From Atrina japonica (lineage: Eukaryota > Mollusca > Bivalvia > Pterioida > Pinnidae), in the NCBI GenBank assembly GCA_030159075.1, contig BROG01000799.1, forward strand, positions 62,001 through 126,000: a stretch of 64,000 bases of DNA, written 5' to 3'. Positions 1-14,100 of the stretch are shown here, piece after piece; position 1 is the stretch's first letter, and each line of letters opens with the position of its first letter. Below the pieces are notes generated by a model, which saw nothing but the letters and a program-made list of their open reading frames with translations, ran no database searches and was not told the DNA's origin. The position numbers and the translations under genes are program-made.

Positions 1-310
1 ATTTTAACCCTTGCTTCCATTTTCAGAGTTATTCCCCTTTGTAACACATTCTACTTGTGTCAGTCTGTTCAATTCATAATTCATGTTCACCATCACGATT
101 CTGTCAAGAGGGGATTAGTATTGTCTGTGATGCCTTATTTTCATTAATCCATTGACATAAAGTTGTGTTACAACATAATTACAACTATTTGAGTAGAGAA
201 TTCCAGGTACCGGTACTCACTTTTGTTTACATTTCATCCTGACACCATTAGATATCCCAATTGGCTGACGGTAAAGCGGTCAATGCATCGTCATACCATA
301 TAAAGAAAAT

Positions 311-412
311 GCCTACAACACATTAGATTGGATTGTCAGCCAACGCCTACAACACATTAGATTGGAATGTCAGCCAACGCCTACAACACATTAGATTGGA
401 TTGTCAGCCAAT
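311..412. repeat. 34-bp tandem repeat, 3 copies
   Basis: Units start at 311, 345 and 379 with GCCTACAACACATTAGATTG; the copies differ at only a few bases. The array abuts the larger 36-bp array that follows. Confidence 0.9.
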
Positions 413-450
413 CATATCTGAAGCATAGTAAGGATTCCTTATATGGAATG

Positions 451-1366
451 TGTAAGTCTAGATTTGTCACAACATATATGTGTACCTGTAAGTCTAGATT
501 TGTCACAACATATATGTGTACCTGTAAGTCTAGATTTGTCACAACATATATGTGTACCTGTAAGTCTAGATTTGTCACAACATATATGTGTACCTGTAAG
601 TCTAGATTTGTCACAACATATATGTGTACCTGTAAGTCTAGATTTGTCACAACATATATGTGTACCTGTAAGTCTAGATTTTGTTAGAACATACATGTAA
701 GTCTAGATTGTCACAACATATCTGTAAGTCTAGATTTAGATTTGTCACAACTTACCTGTAATTCTAGATTTGTCATAACTTACCTGTAAGTCTAGATTTG
801 TCACAACTTACCTGTAAGTCTAGATTTGTCACAACATATATGTGTACCTGTAAGTCTAGATTGAGATTTGTCATAACATTTATGTAAATCTAGATGTGTC
901 TCACAATTTACCAGTAATTCTAGATTTATATTTTTCACAACACACATATGTATGTCTAGATTGGTCACAACATACATGCAAGTCTAGATTGTCACAACAT
1001 ATCTGTAAATTTAGATTTGTCACAACTTACCCGTAAGTCTAGATTTGTCACATCTTACCTGTAAGTCTTGATTTAGATTTGTCACAACTTAACTGTAAGT
1101 CTAGATTGTCACAACATATCTGTAAGTCTAGATTTGTCACAACTTACCTGTAAGTCTAGATTTGTCACAACTTACCTGTAAGTCTAGATTTGTTACAACT
1201 TACCTGTAAGTCTAGATTTGTCACAACATATCTGTAAGTTTAGATTTGTCACAACTTACCTGTAAGTCTAGATTTGTCTCAACTTACCTGTAAGTCTAGA
1301 TTTAGATTTGTCAGAACTTACCTGTAAGTCTAGATTTGTCACAACATATATGCAAGTCTAGATTTA
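451..1366. repeat. 36-bp minisatellite grading into 25-28-bp variants
   Basis: Six near-identical 36-bp units start at 451, 487, 523, 559, 595 and 631, each opening TGTAAGTCTAGATTTGTCAC. From about 667 onward the units shorten to about 25-28 bp by losing the ATATATGTGTACC segment, and they diverge. The homogeneous block at one edge and decayed units beyond it look like recent amplification at the left end. Confidence 0.93.
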
Positions 1367-1826
1367 GTATTTTAAGTTTTGTTTTTAAAATTGTTATGAA
1401 CAATTCATTCAAAATATATAGACTCATTATAATATTTAGGTGCTTTACTGTGTATTTTACTATCTGATGATTACAAAAAATCATTGCAAGGAAAACATTG
1501 TTTATTTTAACAAATTGAACAGTTAGAATAAAATATAACATAGTTCAAGAATATGAAGTAAAACAAATGGGAAATTGTAAAAGAAAGTACATACTGTGAA
1601 TTGCATTATGAAATGTATTGATACTAAAAAAAATGTATCGATTATCGTATGGAATAAATTTGTATATCAATATCGAGTCTTATCAATGACAGCCCTACGA
1701 CATGGCATGCTGAGAAAGCTGTTTTAGCTCTTTGCATAAAAAAATCTTTTATTGTTGAATTAACAACAGTGCTTATAGTTTATATTTATGTTATTTCTTC
1801 ACCTAGACTCTCCATATATTGTGCAA

Positions 1827-2067
1827 GTATACATCTTGAGAAGACAAGAGTGTTACATTCATAAACTGCACTTCTACTTCTCATATTTGTAGAGTTATTC
1901 CCCTTGTTGGTTTCATTTGTCAATGCTGTCTTCAACTACACTCTGTATACATATGTTTCAGGTATACATCTTGAGAAGACAAGAGTGTTACATTCATAAA
2001 CTGCATATCTACTTCTCATATTTGTAGAGTTATTCCCCTTTGTCGGTTTCATTTGTCAATGTTGTAT
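1827..2067. repeat. Imperfect 135-bp-offset direct duplication
   Basis: GTATACATCTTGAGAAGACA begins at 1827 and again at 1962. Similarity runs about 105 bases in each copy, through GAGTTATTCCCC and CATTTGTCAATG. The phrase GAGTTATTCCCCTTTG also occurs near position 30, so this may be part of a dispersed molluscan repeat. Confidence 0.75.
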
Positions 2068-3205
2068 CTGTTTCATTTCTTCACCTAGACTTATTTGGCA
2101 TACATCTTAGGTAGATGTATGTTGGAGATATTTTCAAGGTGGGGCACTGTTAATTCTATGAATTAGCCTTATTGTTTCTGTTTTCTTATGTGAAAAGTAT
2201 TTAGATATTTTCCTTCATTCTCTGCATGCAAATATGCAACTAGCATATACACATGACAATTATCACATGGATAGCAATTTACTACACCCCTTAAATGAAA
2301 AAAAAATTAGCTCTGCTAGTTTAAAAATCATTATAATTGACAAGCACTTCCTTTTTTTAATTAAGTGTTATCTTCCACACTGAATAAAAACTACATATAT
2401 TAAAATAAGAAATTCAATTCATTGGTAAATCCTTAATATTTCACTACCAAAAATGTAATAAATATAAATACAACAATTCCTGGACATTAGGTATTCATTG
2501 TTTAGTAGGCCCTAAATATGAAGGAATACTTTATAATACTGGTCAATTCTTATACACTGTGTAAAACAAATGGATTTCGAGGCAGTAAGAAAATTTGGAG
2601 AACACTTTTTTTATCATATGGATAAACTTATCACCTGAACTTATTAATTTGTCTAAAAAGGTCATACAAAATCTCTAGAGATGGGAAAAAAGTACTTCAA
2701 CAATGTTAGAGGTATAAACAGCAAGATACTTTTGACTTGCCCCGTTAACTAGCACTTTGGCATATCTGAAGTAAAGCAACAAATTTGTCCAAAAAATATT
2801 GCCATTTCTGATCGCATTTTGATAAAATTTCACTGTTAAACCAAAAATTAAATAGAGCTTCATTATTATATTTTGATTTTTAATTTCTAAACGAAATTTA
2901 AAGTTATTTATTCAAACTGGACGTTCTATTTTTGTGATGAAAACTACACATATGTGTAAAAATATAACTGTGACGTCTAATTTTTCCTTTCGTCAAATCT
3001 TTGAAATTAAAATTTTATAGAAAATTACATCCAAATAGATATAGAAAACATTCTTTGTTTAATGGTGAAAATTCTGTTAAATTTTGATAAGAAATTCTTC
3101 ACAATATATTTTTTTAAATGAGATTTTATATGAAATATATAGTAAAAAATTATATTGTCGAAAACTTTTGCCCCGTCTGTGTACATAATGACTTGATTTG
3201 ATTAG

Positions 3206-3420
3206 ATTTAATTTGATATTTTGTTTTACGCCATACTCAACAATCTTTCAGTCATATGGCGTCCAGTATTTATTGGTGGAGGAGAAACCCCGGTTACCCG
3301 GGTAAAGACCACCGACCTTCCGCAAGAAAACTGTCAGACTTTCCCACTTAATTCGTACATTATGACAGGCCACCAGTTCGGACAAGCAGACATATATACG
3401 TTTAGTGCGCTCCAAGGGGT
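3206..3420 (-). mobile_element. SINE-type element (family B), minus strand, head degraded
   Basis: Read on the minus strand, this matches the body and tail of the elements at 12918-13191 and 18957-19165. The tail TTTTACGCCATACTCAACAA (here on +, from about 3222), TGGTGGAGGAGAAACC and GACCACCGACCTTCCGCAAG all have counterparts there. The tRNA-like head is not recognisable and no target duplication was found. The open frame through it is not a gene. Confidence 0.6.
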
Positions 3421-3799
3421 GTAAATGGAACAGCCAATATTTTTGTAACGCGCTAGCACCTAAGCGGCCCCGATGTATACACTGTTTGGTTTCTATGCGC
3501 TTGTAGGTGCTCGAAGTTATCCTACCATGGTGTGATACATGGCAATATTAATTATTGTAAAAAGAGACAGCAGTTTGAATGGACTTTAGGTAATTTTCTA
3601 TTTATTTATGAAAGTACCATCTTACGTCAAAGCTAAAACTATGTTTTATGGGACAGTTTGTCGCTGTAGGCCTTTCGTGCAGTTGGCAGTTCAGTGTGAC
3701 CGAAGTTCTTGAGCCATGTCCTGGGTAGGTTACACATGTATACTTTTATAAAGAAGTTGATTTACTGCAATGATATACCATTAATCTAAAATGCTTTAA

Positions 3800-3808
3800 C
3801 GCTTACAG
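3800..3808 (+). promoter_or_regulatory. Possible 3' splice site of a 5'-UTR intron
   Basis: CGCTTACAG lies 42 bases before the start ATG and is preceded by ATGCTTTAA, which could serve as a branch region. It would make exon 1 begin at 3809 with an upstream non-coding exon. No promoter with TATA and initiator was recognised in 1-3800, which is compatible with a distant first exon. The pyrimidine tract is weak. Confidence 0.3.
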
Positions 3809-3850
3809 TGAAGAATCTAGCCATAAAAATAGTGTGTAACATTCAGATCT

Positions 3851-5008
3851 ATGAAGGATAAAAATAATTCAAGCATGGATCAAGAAGAGAAAGTTGATGC
3901 AGAACCTAACTCGGTTACGTTGCTGATCAAAGATAAAAATGCAGACGGTGTAGACGATGTCAACCAGTTTGATTCGGTGTCCAACGTAAAGTCACAAAGT
4001 GGACAAAATAGAAATAAAACTACAGAGTCTACAAATGTAAAAATCACAACAAATGAAGAGAATGGGAAAAACGAATCAATTCAGAAAAGTACCTATGTTC
4101 ACCCAACCTCATCACAGAAGCAGAAGAAAATGAAAAAAAGCATTTTCATATCATACTCTCCAGATGCTGGGTTTAGCGAAAGGAAATTTGTAGTCGAAAC
4201 TGTACGACAATTAAAAGAAAATAATTTGGCAGAGGATATTTGGTTTGATAAAGATGAGAAAAATACAGATAGCCCATGTTGGTTTTCACTTAGAATGGAG
4301 GCAGTTGAAAAATGTAGAGCAGCTGTTCTGATTTTGTCAGACAGCTATTTCATGTGTCCTGTTTCAGTTTACGAAGGCAAAACTCTGATTGAAAGGAGAA
4401 AGAATGATAATGTTGCAACATTGCCAATTTTGTTTTCCCCATTAGAAAAAACTGAAATTCCCAAAGATTTTGGTTTGATAACAAAAAATTATGTTGATCT
4501 AACATCATCAGAGAATATTAAACTTAGTTTAGCAGAAAAAACTTCATTTGTAATTGGTGCCATTATGGAGGAATTAGATAGATATGCCACTATTAATTTA
4601 CCTCCGAAACCTGGCACTCCTCCAGATACAGAATTCACTGGTGAATATAAACGGAAGAAAATCTGTCAGTGGAGTGCTAATGACTTGCAGGAATGGCTTT
4701 TTAAACTTGGAATAAAGGAATTTTATCGTCAAAGTTTAGCAGAAACTATGGTAGATGGCTTTCTCCTGATGTCACTGACAGACCAAGATATGATTCATCA
4801 GCTTGGGATAGATAGTCGAGTTGTTCGAAAAAAAATAATGCAGCACATTTTGCAGACATTGGATAAAGAACATCGCCAACAAGATAACTGGCACCTACGA
4901 TCAAGAGCACAGCGGTCTAAACCTGATGTCATTTACCTCGTTTATGATCCATCAGATGTACGACTTGCACAGAACATGAAAGCTGACTTGAAGAAGAAAA
5001 ATTTACAG
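3851..5008 (+). CDS. Exon 1 of the TIR-SAM-TIR-TIR gene: leader, TIR1, SAM, start of TIR2
   Basis: This exon encodes residues 1-386 and ends in phase 0 at a strong donor, ACAG|GTGAGT (intron begins 5009). It holds the whole of TIR1 (about 4136-4585) and the whole SAM domain (about 4661-4861), and breaks inside the second TIR after KKKNLQ. In TIR1 the segment DSPCWFSLRMEAVEKC occupies the place where catalytic TIRs carry a glutamate. Glu150 is close, but I cannot fix its register without an alignment. The 95-residue leader is rich in Lys, Asn, Ser and Glu and looks disordered. A splice-acceptor-like CGCTTACAG at 3800-3808 suggests that the 5' UTR itself may be spliced. Confidence 0.9.
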
Positions 5009-5027
5009 GTGAGTTAGAGTTTTAATC

Positions 5028-5117
<90 letters not shown>

Positions 5118-8100
5118 GACACAGACAGCTATTTTTTTTGTTCTTTGAAAATCATCTCTTCCAGAGCCATTGCATCAATTGAAAACCAAATTGTTTCTGA
5201 TTGGTCTACATGGATTTATGATTTAAGTTTGTGTTTTTTGTAGAAATCGGGGATTTAGATTTTTGACATTTTTTCAGACTTTTGTCATTTTCATTCATTT
5301 TTGTATGATTTCTTTGATTATCCCCCCTATTCGCTGTGATGCATTTATTTTATGTTTTTACTGTAATGAGGTGAAAAAATGTTTTGGGTGAGAATTTTAT
5401 CAAAATCTGGTTTTTTTTTAAGACTGCAATTTAATGGTATATGGTTGAAGTATTTTACACACTGTCAGCTTTTTCATCATGTCAGCTCACCGAAGGTATT
5501 GTGATGAAATATTGTAGTCAGTAAAGAACTTGAATCAGATTTGTTCATGGTTAGATAAAGGGTTGGGGTATTGGGGACCTGGGTTACTCTCCTTTGAGAA
5601 ACTTTGGACTACTGCATAGTGCTTACAGTACAAACCAAATACAGTGAAACCAGTATATAAGGGCCACCCAAGGGACCAGAAAATATTTACCTTTATGTGC
5701 AGGTGACCTTTATACACAGGTTCAATTTAATTGAAGTATGCAGTCAAGGAACTTGAAAAAACTGGCCTTTATAAACAGGTAATCCTTATATAGAGGTGGC
5801 CGCTATAGCAGGTTTTACTGTACATCAGAGTGATTTAGAGGGATGTGTTAAGTGTTGTTGTTTCGGAGTGATCTAGAGGGATGTGTGATATCAGAGTGAT
5901 CTAAAGGGATGTGTTAAGAAGCATTGTTGTTTCATGGTGATCTAGAGGGATGTGTTAAGAAGTGTTGTTTCAGAGTGATCTAGAGGGATGTGTTAAGTTT
6001 TGTTGTTTCAGAGTGATCTAGAGGGATGTGTTAAGAAGTGTTGTTGTTTCAGGGTGATCTAGATGGATGTATTAAGAAGTGTTGTTGTTTTTGGTTCCGA
6101 AACTTCTAAAAAAGATAAATTCAGAACAATAAAATTCAGTAAATATACATTGTAAGCACTCTGAATGAAACTTTATTACAATATTGTTTTGAAATGAATG
6201 AGTGGTTTTGTTACTTGGAAAAAGAATGAGTAATTACATATATACATACATGTAGATATTCATGCATTGGTGCTTATGATAACTTTGGAATTATATTGAC
6301 TGTTCAGTGTTGCTTTACTTTCAAACTTTATCTTTGGGCATATATACCTTAGGGTCAGAAAATTGTGTTGTGGTTTTAATTTTGTTTATTTCGCTGTTTT
6401 CATCTACATTGTATCGACAAAAATTTAAACCATGACGAAATTTTAGATGTATTATATCTAATGATAGTTATAGGTTCCATTACAAACAGGTTTTTATACA
6501 ACGGAATTTAATGTCAACAAATTTGTTTTATTTAAAAAACAAAAATTTTTTAACCCCATTCTGATTCTACAACAGTATTTTCAAATCTAGTATGCTCACT
6601 ATGACTATGATACCAAACTACAAAAAGTAATATGATTGATATCCCCAACCAATCCACAGACTAAACTTACGGTTATTTTGGTCCCATGTTCTGTATCTCT
6701 ATTTTTCTTCTGATCAGTTTGGAATTTGTCTGGTTTACACTTTGTATGTTATATTATGGTGTGAAAGGTAAAACATTAATGTCAAATTATCGAAATTGCA
6801 AAATTATTATTTCTTAGATGTAATTCTGGGTTTCGATTTCTGCAACTTTTAGGTAAAATAATTTTTGCCTTAGGCCAAAATTGAATTTTGCCTCTACATA
6901 GTAAAAATATTACCGAATCATTTTGAGATTTTTTTTTTACACAAATTCGTAACTTTTGTTTTGTTGTTGACTTTGCTGCTTTTAGTTCAATCAGGAACTT
7001 TGCTGGTTCATCACCAGAACTTTAAATTGATCAAGTTTGTTTTGGGGTTATGTTGCTACGCTTTACACTTTATATAGTATATTATATGATATACCACACA
7101 AGTAGACGTTTATCTTCAAACATTTAAAATTATATTTGATGACTGAATGCACATGATAATCACATGGTAATCCCTAGTGATAGAACTGCTGAGTGGTAAA
7201 ATGACAGTTTAAAGAGATCATGTTGTAAAGATCCATGTATCATTAACTGGTTTGTAATAAATCTCTTAAGTATTGATTTAGTGAGTACAACACGCCTGTT
7301 GAAGTCTGTATATATTTAATATTAATAAATTACATTTACTTCAAAAAAAGTTTGACATAAACGAAAGGATGATATGTGATAGAAATTTAATAAAACTGGC
7401 ATTTACAAACATATACAGGGATATAGAAGTTCTTTCTGGTCGGTATGTAACTTTTTAAAAGTCTACGTACTGCCCTGTCAAATAAAAGTACAAGTGACAA
7501 ATTTAAGCCTACTGTTTGTACATGTATACATAATATGTACATGTTCACACACATACATACATGTATGTATACAAATATGGCAATCATGTTGTTCTAGAAA
7601 AGCAATGGATGGGAATTAAAATTTAAGTGTAGGCTAGGGTAGCCATTGATTGATTGGCTGCAAAGCAAAATTCTGGTTAATCAAATGGTCAGGTGTCCAT
7701 CTGTCTGGATGTCTGTCTGTATCAACAATTTGGTTTATCTCTTGCATGATAGCTCCATTGTGAAAAGACCATTGAAAAGATTTAATCAGTTAATGTCCCC
7801 AGCCGCATCGCGAATGAGTTAGAAAGAAATGCCAGGTATCTGTGCATCTTTCTGTCCTTACTTGTATAGATAACTATCCATCTGTTTGTAAGCGTGCTCA
7901 TGCCTATATTTCTCAATGAATTTCAATGAAATTTATTTTAAAGGCTACAACCTTTAACATTTTGGACAAGTAAAAAGATTCAGCACTTTAATCATTTCTA
8001 TAAGAGTTGTGTCCCTTGGATATTTTTTTTTTTTTTTTTTGGGGGGGGGGGGGGGATTTTTGTTGTAAGGGTTCACATACCTACAAGTCTAAATGGATTT

Positions 8101-11100
8101 TCAGGAAGTAAAATATATCACTTAAAAGATTATCGACATCATGAACATTTTAGCTAAAAAATCATTCATTTATTTTTGTGGGAATTCTGCCCCTTGCAAA
8201 TGGAAACTTTTTGGAAATTCCCTTTCTCATGCCTACAAATCTCATATTTCATTGAAATTCATATTGTAGTTGTGTGTTAACTAATTATCCCAGTAGTGTG
8301 CCATATCATCATTTTTGTTGGAGTTATTGCCCTTTGATACATGTATATTAAATTTGACTTATTATTTGTTTTTAAAGTATAACCTCTAACACAAGTGAAT
8401 CTGAACCTGTTAGTAAAAATATTGTAGTTATTAATCTCATTTGTGTTCAGGTTCATTTTTTTTTTGTTGGTGCACTTTCAAAATAGACATTTTAATGATC
8501 CTGTCAGTTCCCACAAAACTTAAACAGGCAGCCTTGTGCTTAAAAAATTTGCATGAGGCGGGGACATTGGAACATTGTGTTTTTTCATAAAAAACATGAT
8601 AAAGTGAGAGTGGAATACACTTTGTCTGTAGTTCTATGTACATGTATATGACGAATGGTTGATAAACATAATGGCAGACTTGTACTGGCATATCAAGTGG
8701 TTAATTGGCCATTATTGGAAATGCCAAGGATAAATTGGTTTCCTTTGAAGTGGAAATCTAATACTGAGACAATTCTAACTTGGAAAGTTGTAATCATATT
8801 ACTTGTACATTGTAAATTTACATTTTAACCACTAGCAGGTTTAAAAGATACTACTTATATTTTAGAAATTTCATCCCTTTATGTAATATTGATAAGACTA
8901 TTGTAATTTTGTTCTTGTTTCAACAACACTTATAAATGTATTGAATCGATGATTTACCATTCAAGTGATTTTTGAAATATCCGGTACTACATAAATCGTA
9001 GCAAATTATATTACTCAGAAAAAAAACTATTTAAATTTTAATTGCCAGACATGTGAATCTGGTCCAACCACAGTATAGAAACAGATTTAGTCTGGTGTAT
9101 AATATGGTGTATTATAGAAACATCCATTTATAACCTTGTTGGATGGAGTCTTGTGAACCCTCTCTTGACCTGGACAAGTTTAAATTTTATGAAATAAATT
9201 AAAATGACACCATTGGTAAGAGTTATTGTTCCCACTTATCATATTATGTATGGTTATCCAGTTGATAAAAACTGCATTTCCTGTGAAACCTGTCATAACT
9301 GAAAAGTGAGTAGAATCAACAGTATGATAATCAAAAAAATACTCTACCCATCCATGTAATTTGGATCCAACAATCCCAAAATAGATCAATGATGGCAGTT
9401 ACTCCACCAATCCATGAAATGTGAATCCAATAATTCCACAACAGATCAATAATGGCAGTTACTCTGCCCCTCTATGAAATGTGAATCTGACAGTACCACA
9501 ACAGATCAATAATGGCAGTTACTCTGCCTCTCTATGAAATGTGAATCTGACAGTACCACAACAGATCAATGATGGCAGTTACTCTGCCCCTCTATGAAAT
9601 GTGAATCTGACAGTACCACAACAGATCAATGATGGCAGTTACTCTACCCCTCTATGTAATGTGAATCTGACAGTACCACAACAGATCAATTATGGCAGTT
9701 ACTCTGCCCCTCTATGAAATGTGAATCTGACAGTACCACAACAGATCAATAATGGCAATTACTCTGCCCCTCTATGAAATGTGAATCTGACAGTACCACA
9801 ACAGATCAATGATGGCAGTTAATCTGCCCATCCATGTAATGTGAATCCAACAATCCCAAAATAGATCAATATCGGCAGTTACTCCACCAATCCATGTAAT
9901 GTGAATCCAATAATTCCACAACAGATCAATAATGGCAGTTACTCTGCCCATCCATGTAATGTGAATCCAACAATCCCAAAATAGATCAATGATGGCAGTT
10001 ACTCCACCAATCCATGTAATGTGAATCCAACAATTCCACAACAGATCAATGATGGCAGTTACTCCGCCCTCCATGTATTGTTAATCTGACAGTACCACAA
10101 CAGATCAATGATGACAGTTACTCCGCCCTCCATGTAATGTTAATCTGACACTACCACAACAGATCAATGATGGCAGTTACTCCGCCCTCCATGTACATGT
10201 AATGTGAATCTGGCAATACCAGGACAGGTCAGTGATAGCAGTGACTCCGCCCCTCCATTTAATGTGAATAAGACAATACCAGAACAGATCAATGAGGGCA
10301 GTGACTCCGCCCCTCCATGTAATGTGAATCAGACAATACCAAAACAGTTCAATGATGGCAGTGACCCTTAAAGGGTCCATCTTGTAAACTGTTGTAGGTT
10401 GGGGTTTGATTATTCTGACCAGGTCAGACCCTACATGTAACTAACACAGCTAGTACTTGTAACTGCTTTATACAGTAAAACTTGTATATAAGGACCTCCT
10501 TAGGGACACAAGAAAACTGGTCTGTATAGGGAGGTGGTCTTTATATAGAGGTTCATTTGTACACAAATGATACTATTAGGGACAGCAAAAAATGGTCTTT
10601 ACGACCAGGTAGTCTTTATACATAGTTGGTTGCTAAAACAGGTTTTACTGTAGTTATATTTTGCCAAATGTTTTACAAATAGAAGTGTTAGTGTTTTAGT
10701 TACAGAGTTTAAAAATTCCATGTACATGTATGTCTCAGCAAGCATAGCCTAGACTTCATTACATGTCTCACTCAATGCCGTCTCTTTAAGTCCATCATTA
10801 TAAATATCAGATATATTGTGACCAAGAATGATGAGTTTTCTGAAAATTAGATACAACATATTTTTTATTTTCCTTCAGTTGTAACTTGTATATAAATGTA
10901 CATATTTAAATGGGAGTATGATTCCAAATGTATGTATGTCAAAGGATATAACAAGAAAGATGTATAAATATCAGTGGAAGAATGGGCCCTTACTACCTGG
11001 TCTAATCAGGGCTCAGTCACATGTAGCAAGTCACAAAAATGTACATGTATTCTGCCTAAATTAATGAGCCTAATTTTAACCTTACATACATGCACATGTA

Positions 11101-14100
11101 ATTGACCCTAGTTCAACTGACTGGGGTTTTACAGTAATCCTTTAATTACAGTATAATAGTGCAGTTCGCTTACCTGGATATATCAGTTCTAGAGGAATCA
11201 ATTAGTTGCCTTTGTTATTTTGTGCTATTGGATTCTTTTGTATTAATAGTTTATACAAAAGTCATGTCTGAAAATGAAACTTTATTTTGGTTAAGGTGGT
11301 GAGAGATTTTTATTGATTGATTTAAAAAGTGAAACCTTAGAAAAGTACATACTAGTACATTCATATGAACCAACATATGAACCAAACACAAGTCTGTGAT
11401 GATTGTTAATTACATGTGATTTATTTTACAAATGTGTCTGGAATTGATCATATATACCAAAGATATTTATACAGTCCAAGCATTTTTATCAATATTTAAC
11501 CTGGCAGCAATAGTGACTTTTTACCGACAGACCTTTTAAAGATGGTAGACACATTTGTGCAAAGAGTAGGCCTGTATATTTTATAGTGTTGGCAATCAGA
11601 AATACCTGTGATTTTATTAATGTACGGTAAAGTCTAAAATAAAAAAAAAGTTGAAATTCAGATCTAGGATTGATATTGGCTTATACTTGTATACATTTAG
11701 TAATTAAAAAGAAATAATGGTGACAATTTCTTGTCAGTTTTGCCTCTAACTTAGATGGGATTGGGTTGGTAAAAGTAATTCCTAATAGAAACATGATGAA
11801 AACCTATGTATGTGTATAATGACACTTTAAAGCTGTACGCCTGTAGTGTAACAAATCTTACAATGTACATCAATGAAATGTTAAAAAGGCAGACAATACA
11901 TGTAGTGGCATTATTATATCCTTGTACACCTTCTTTATGGAGCTGGCCTGGCTCAGTCGGTAGCACGTTCCATTCTTGATCCTGAGGTCGTGAGTTCGAG
12001 TCCAGTTGGTGGCAGGTTGGTTTCCTGTCCTTCGGACGAGATAGTAAAACTCGAGGTCCCGTGTCACAGTTGGTGTCGGTACGTTAAAGAACCCTCACTG
12101 CTCAATGGCCGTAAGTGCCGAGCATAGGCATAGGCATTTGGTGACGTCTCCATATGAGTGAATGATTCTTGTGTGGGACATTAAACAACAGTAAACAAAC
12201 AAACAATAACCTTGTTTATGTATGAATCATTTACATGCATTGGATGTACCCCTACCAAGATCTCTAGTCTAGAGACAAGTACATGTAGGTTGGTAGGAAT
12301 AATTATTGACAAGTTCAGATTTCAATTCAAGTTGTCTAGTAAAATCTATATAACCTGGCAGGGCGGAACCTCATGAAGCCTTTAATGACCTGGACAAGTT
12401 TAAGTTTTAGGTAATTAAAATGACACTGTCAAGAGTGATCATTCCTACCTTTGTTGTACTTGTCATCATACCTACATCATTTCATGTGAACATAACAGGA
12501 AAGTGAGTACAATCATAGGATAATCAAAACCTGTCCGCCTTGTAATATGGACAATAGAACATTGCCTTCCATGATACGGGCCAATCAGACCAATGTTATC
12601 TTTCTTCCTTTAGGTTTGAACATTATTTTACATCACCCACGAGAAATTTTTCTTCATGGAGATGTAAAAAATTTTGATTTGTGTAATGGAATGATGCCAG
12701 TGCAGTAAGGACTGCATTAAGAAGCATTTAGAACTTAGCACATATTGTATGTATACTAATTATTCTAAGTGTAAAAACTTATTCATATAAAAGGAATAAT
12801 TAATTTTTTCAAAAAGTAAGACTTTTAGCACACATATTATACTGATGATGCAAATCAGTATTACTACAAGTTTTGGGGTCAGACCCTTAAAAGAAAAAAC
12901 AGTGTACTGAACATTACTGAGGCTCCATGTTTAAATGGCTAGAGATTACAGTTTAAGGCATTAAGTCTCTTACTTCTAGACAGTACAGGTTTGAGTCCCA
13001 CTGGAACCTGTTGTAAGCTGAATTTGTTTGAAAGTTTGCCAGTTTACACATGTATTGCAGAAAACTGGTGGTCTCATCCTGAGGACCTTGTAGCCAGGTT
13101 CTCTCCTCCACCATTTAAAACTGGCCACCACCACGGTCAATGTACTTGTAACTGAACAATTGTTGAGTGTGGCATAAAACACTTTTTGCCAACTGAACAT
13201 TACATTTAAAAGAACAAAAATTCTGTATTATAAAAATATAAAAGTTCTAGGGTTATGAAATAGGCCAAAACAAATGCTCCATGATTGTTTCTGTCGGCAA
13301 GACTCCAGCGCCGTTTAAGCTCATATCTTGTAAAATAATAAGATGGCAGAGATCCATTTGAAGATCTTTTATTTTGATGTCTTTCTCACGTATGTAACGC
13401 TCAGAGAAGTAAATCCCTATTGTTCACACTCATTATTTTACTTCATAAATTACGACTTCAGAATGTGATTTACACAGTTTAGGTTACAGAAAATATGATA
13501 GTGTTAACCAATATCATTATGGTGTATTTTTATCTATTTGTTTTTAGGATTTAAATCGGTGTATCCAAATATAATCATAAGACAATAGATAGGTACATTG
13601 TTTCTTTGTACTAAGTACACTCATAACACCTCTTTGTCAATAGAAGTAGACTGAACCATGTAGAAAATCGTCATTTGTTTACACACTTCTATTGATCAAA
13701 TATAAACATGGAGCATTAATAACGGAATTTTGAATATGAAATCATGGTATTGAAAGCATAGTTACAAAACAATAGCTACTGAATATTTCAATGTTTATGA
13801 TAATGTGACCTAATTCGTACATATTATAGATGTGTGTCTGTGAGGAGACATTTTGTACAAATTTTTGTTGCATTTTAATACTTGAGCTACTGTGTTAAAT
13901 ACTTCAGCAAATACTTTATTTAATCTTTTTTTTAAAGTTTACATGTAAGCATGTACATACACAAGCATTGATTATTTAGTGAATTCACCCCTGTTTAAAG
14001 GCAGTTTTATTTAGCGATGTAAGTTCCATTTTCCCCAAATTGAAGTTGTTTTACCTTGTTTTGCTGAAAACATATCATGTTTGAAAAGTACAGGTACAAT

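Larger units (their letters stand above)
1..3850. other. Upstream region of the TIR gene, no coding sequence recognised
   Basis: 1-300 is AT-rich single-copy-looking DNA, with one phrase (GAGTTATTCCCCTTTG, about 25-40) that recurs near 1891 and 2028. 311-412 and 451-1366 are tandem arrays. 1827-2067 holds an imperfect duplication. 2100-3190 is AT-rich with no feature I can name. 3206-3420 is a SINE-type fragment. 3430-3850 probably includes the 5' flank or UTR of the gene. Confidence 0.6.

Noticed and set aside
451..1366. CRISPR array
   Set aside because: Neighbouring units differ only by mutation and have no unique spacers; the genome is eukaryotic. The same holds for all other arrays in the window.
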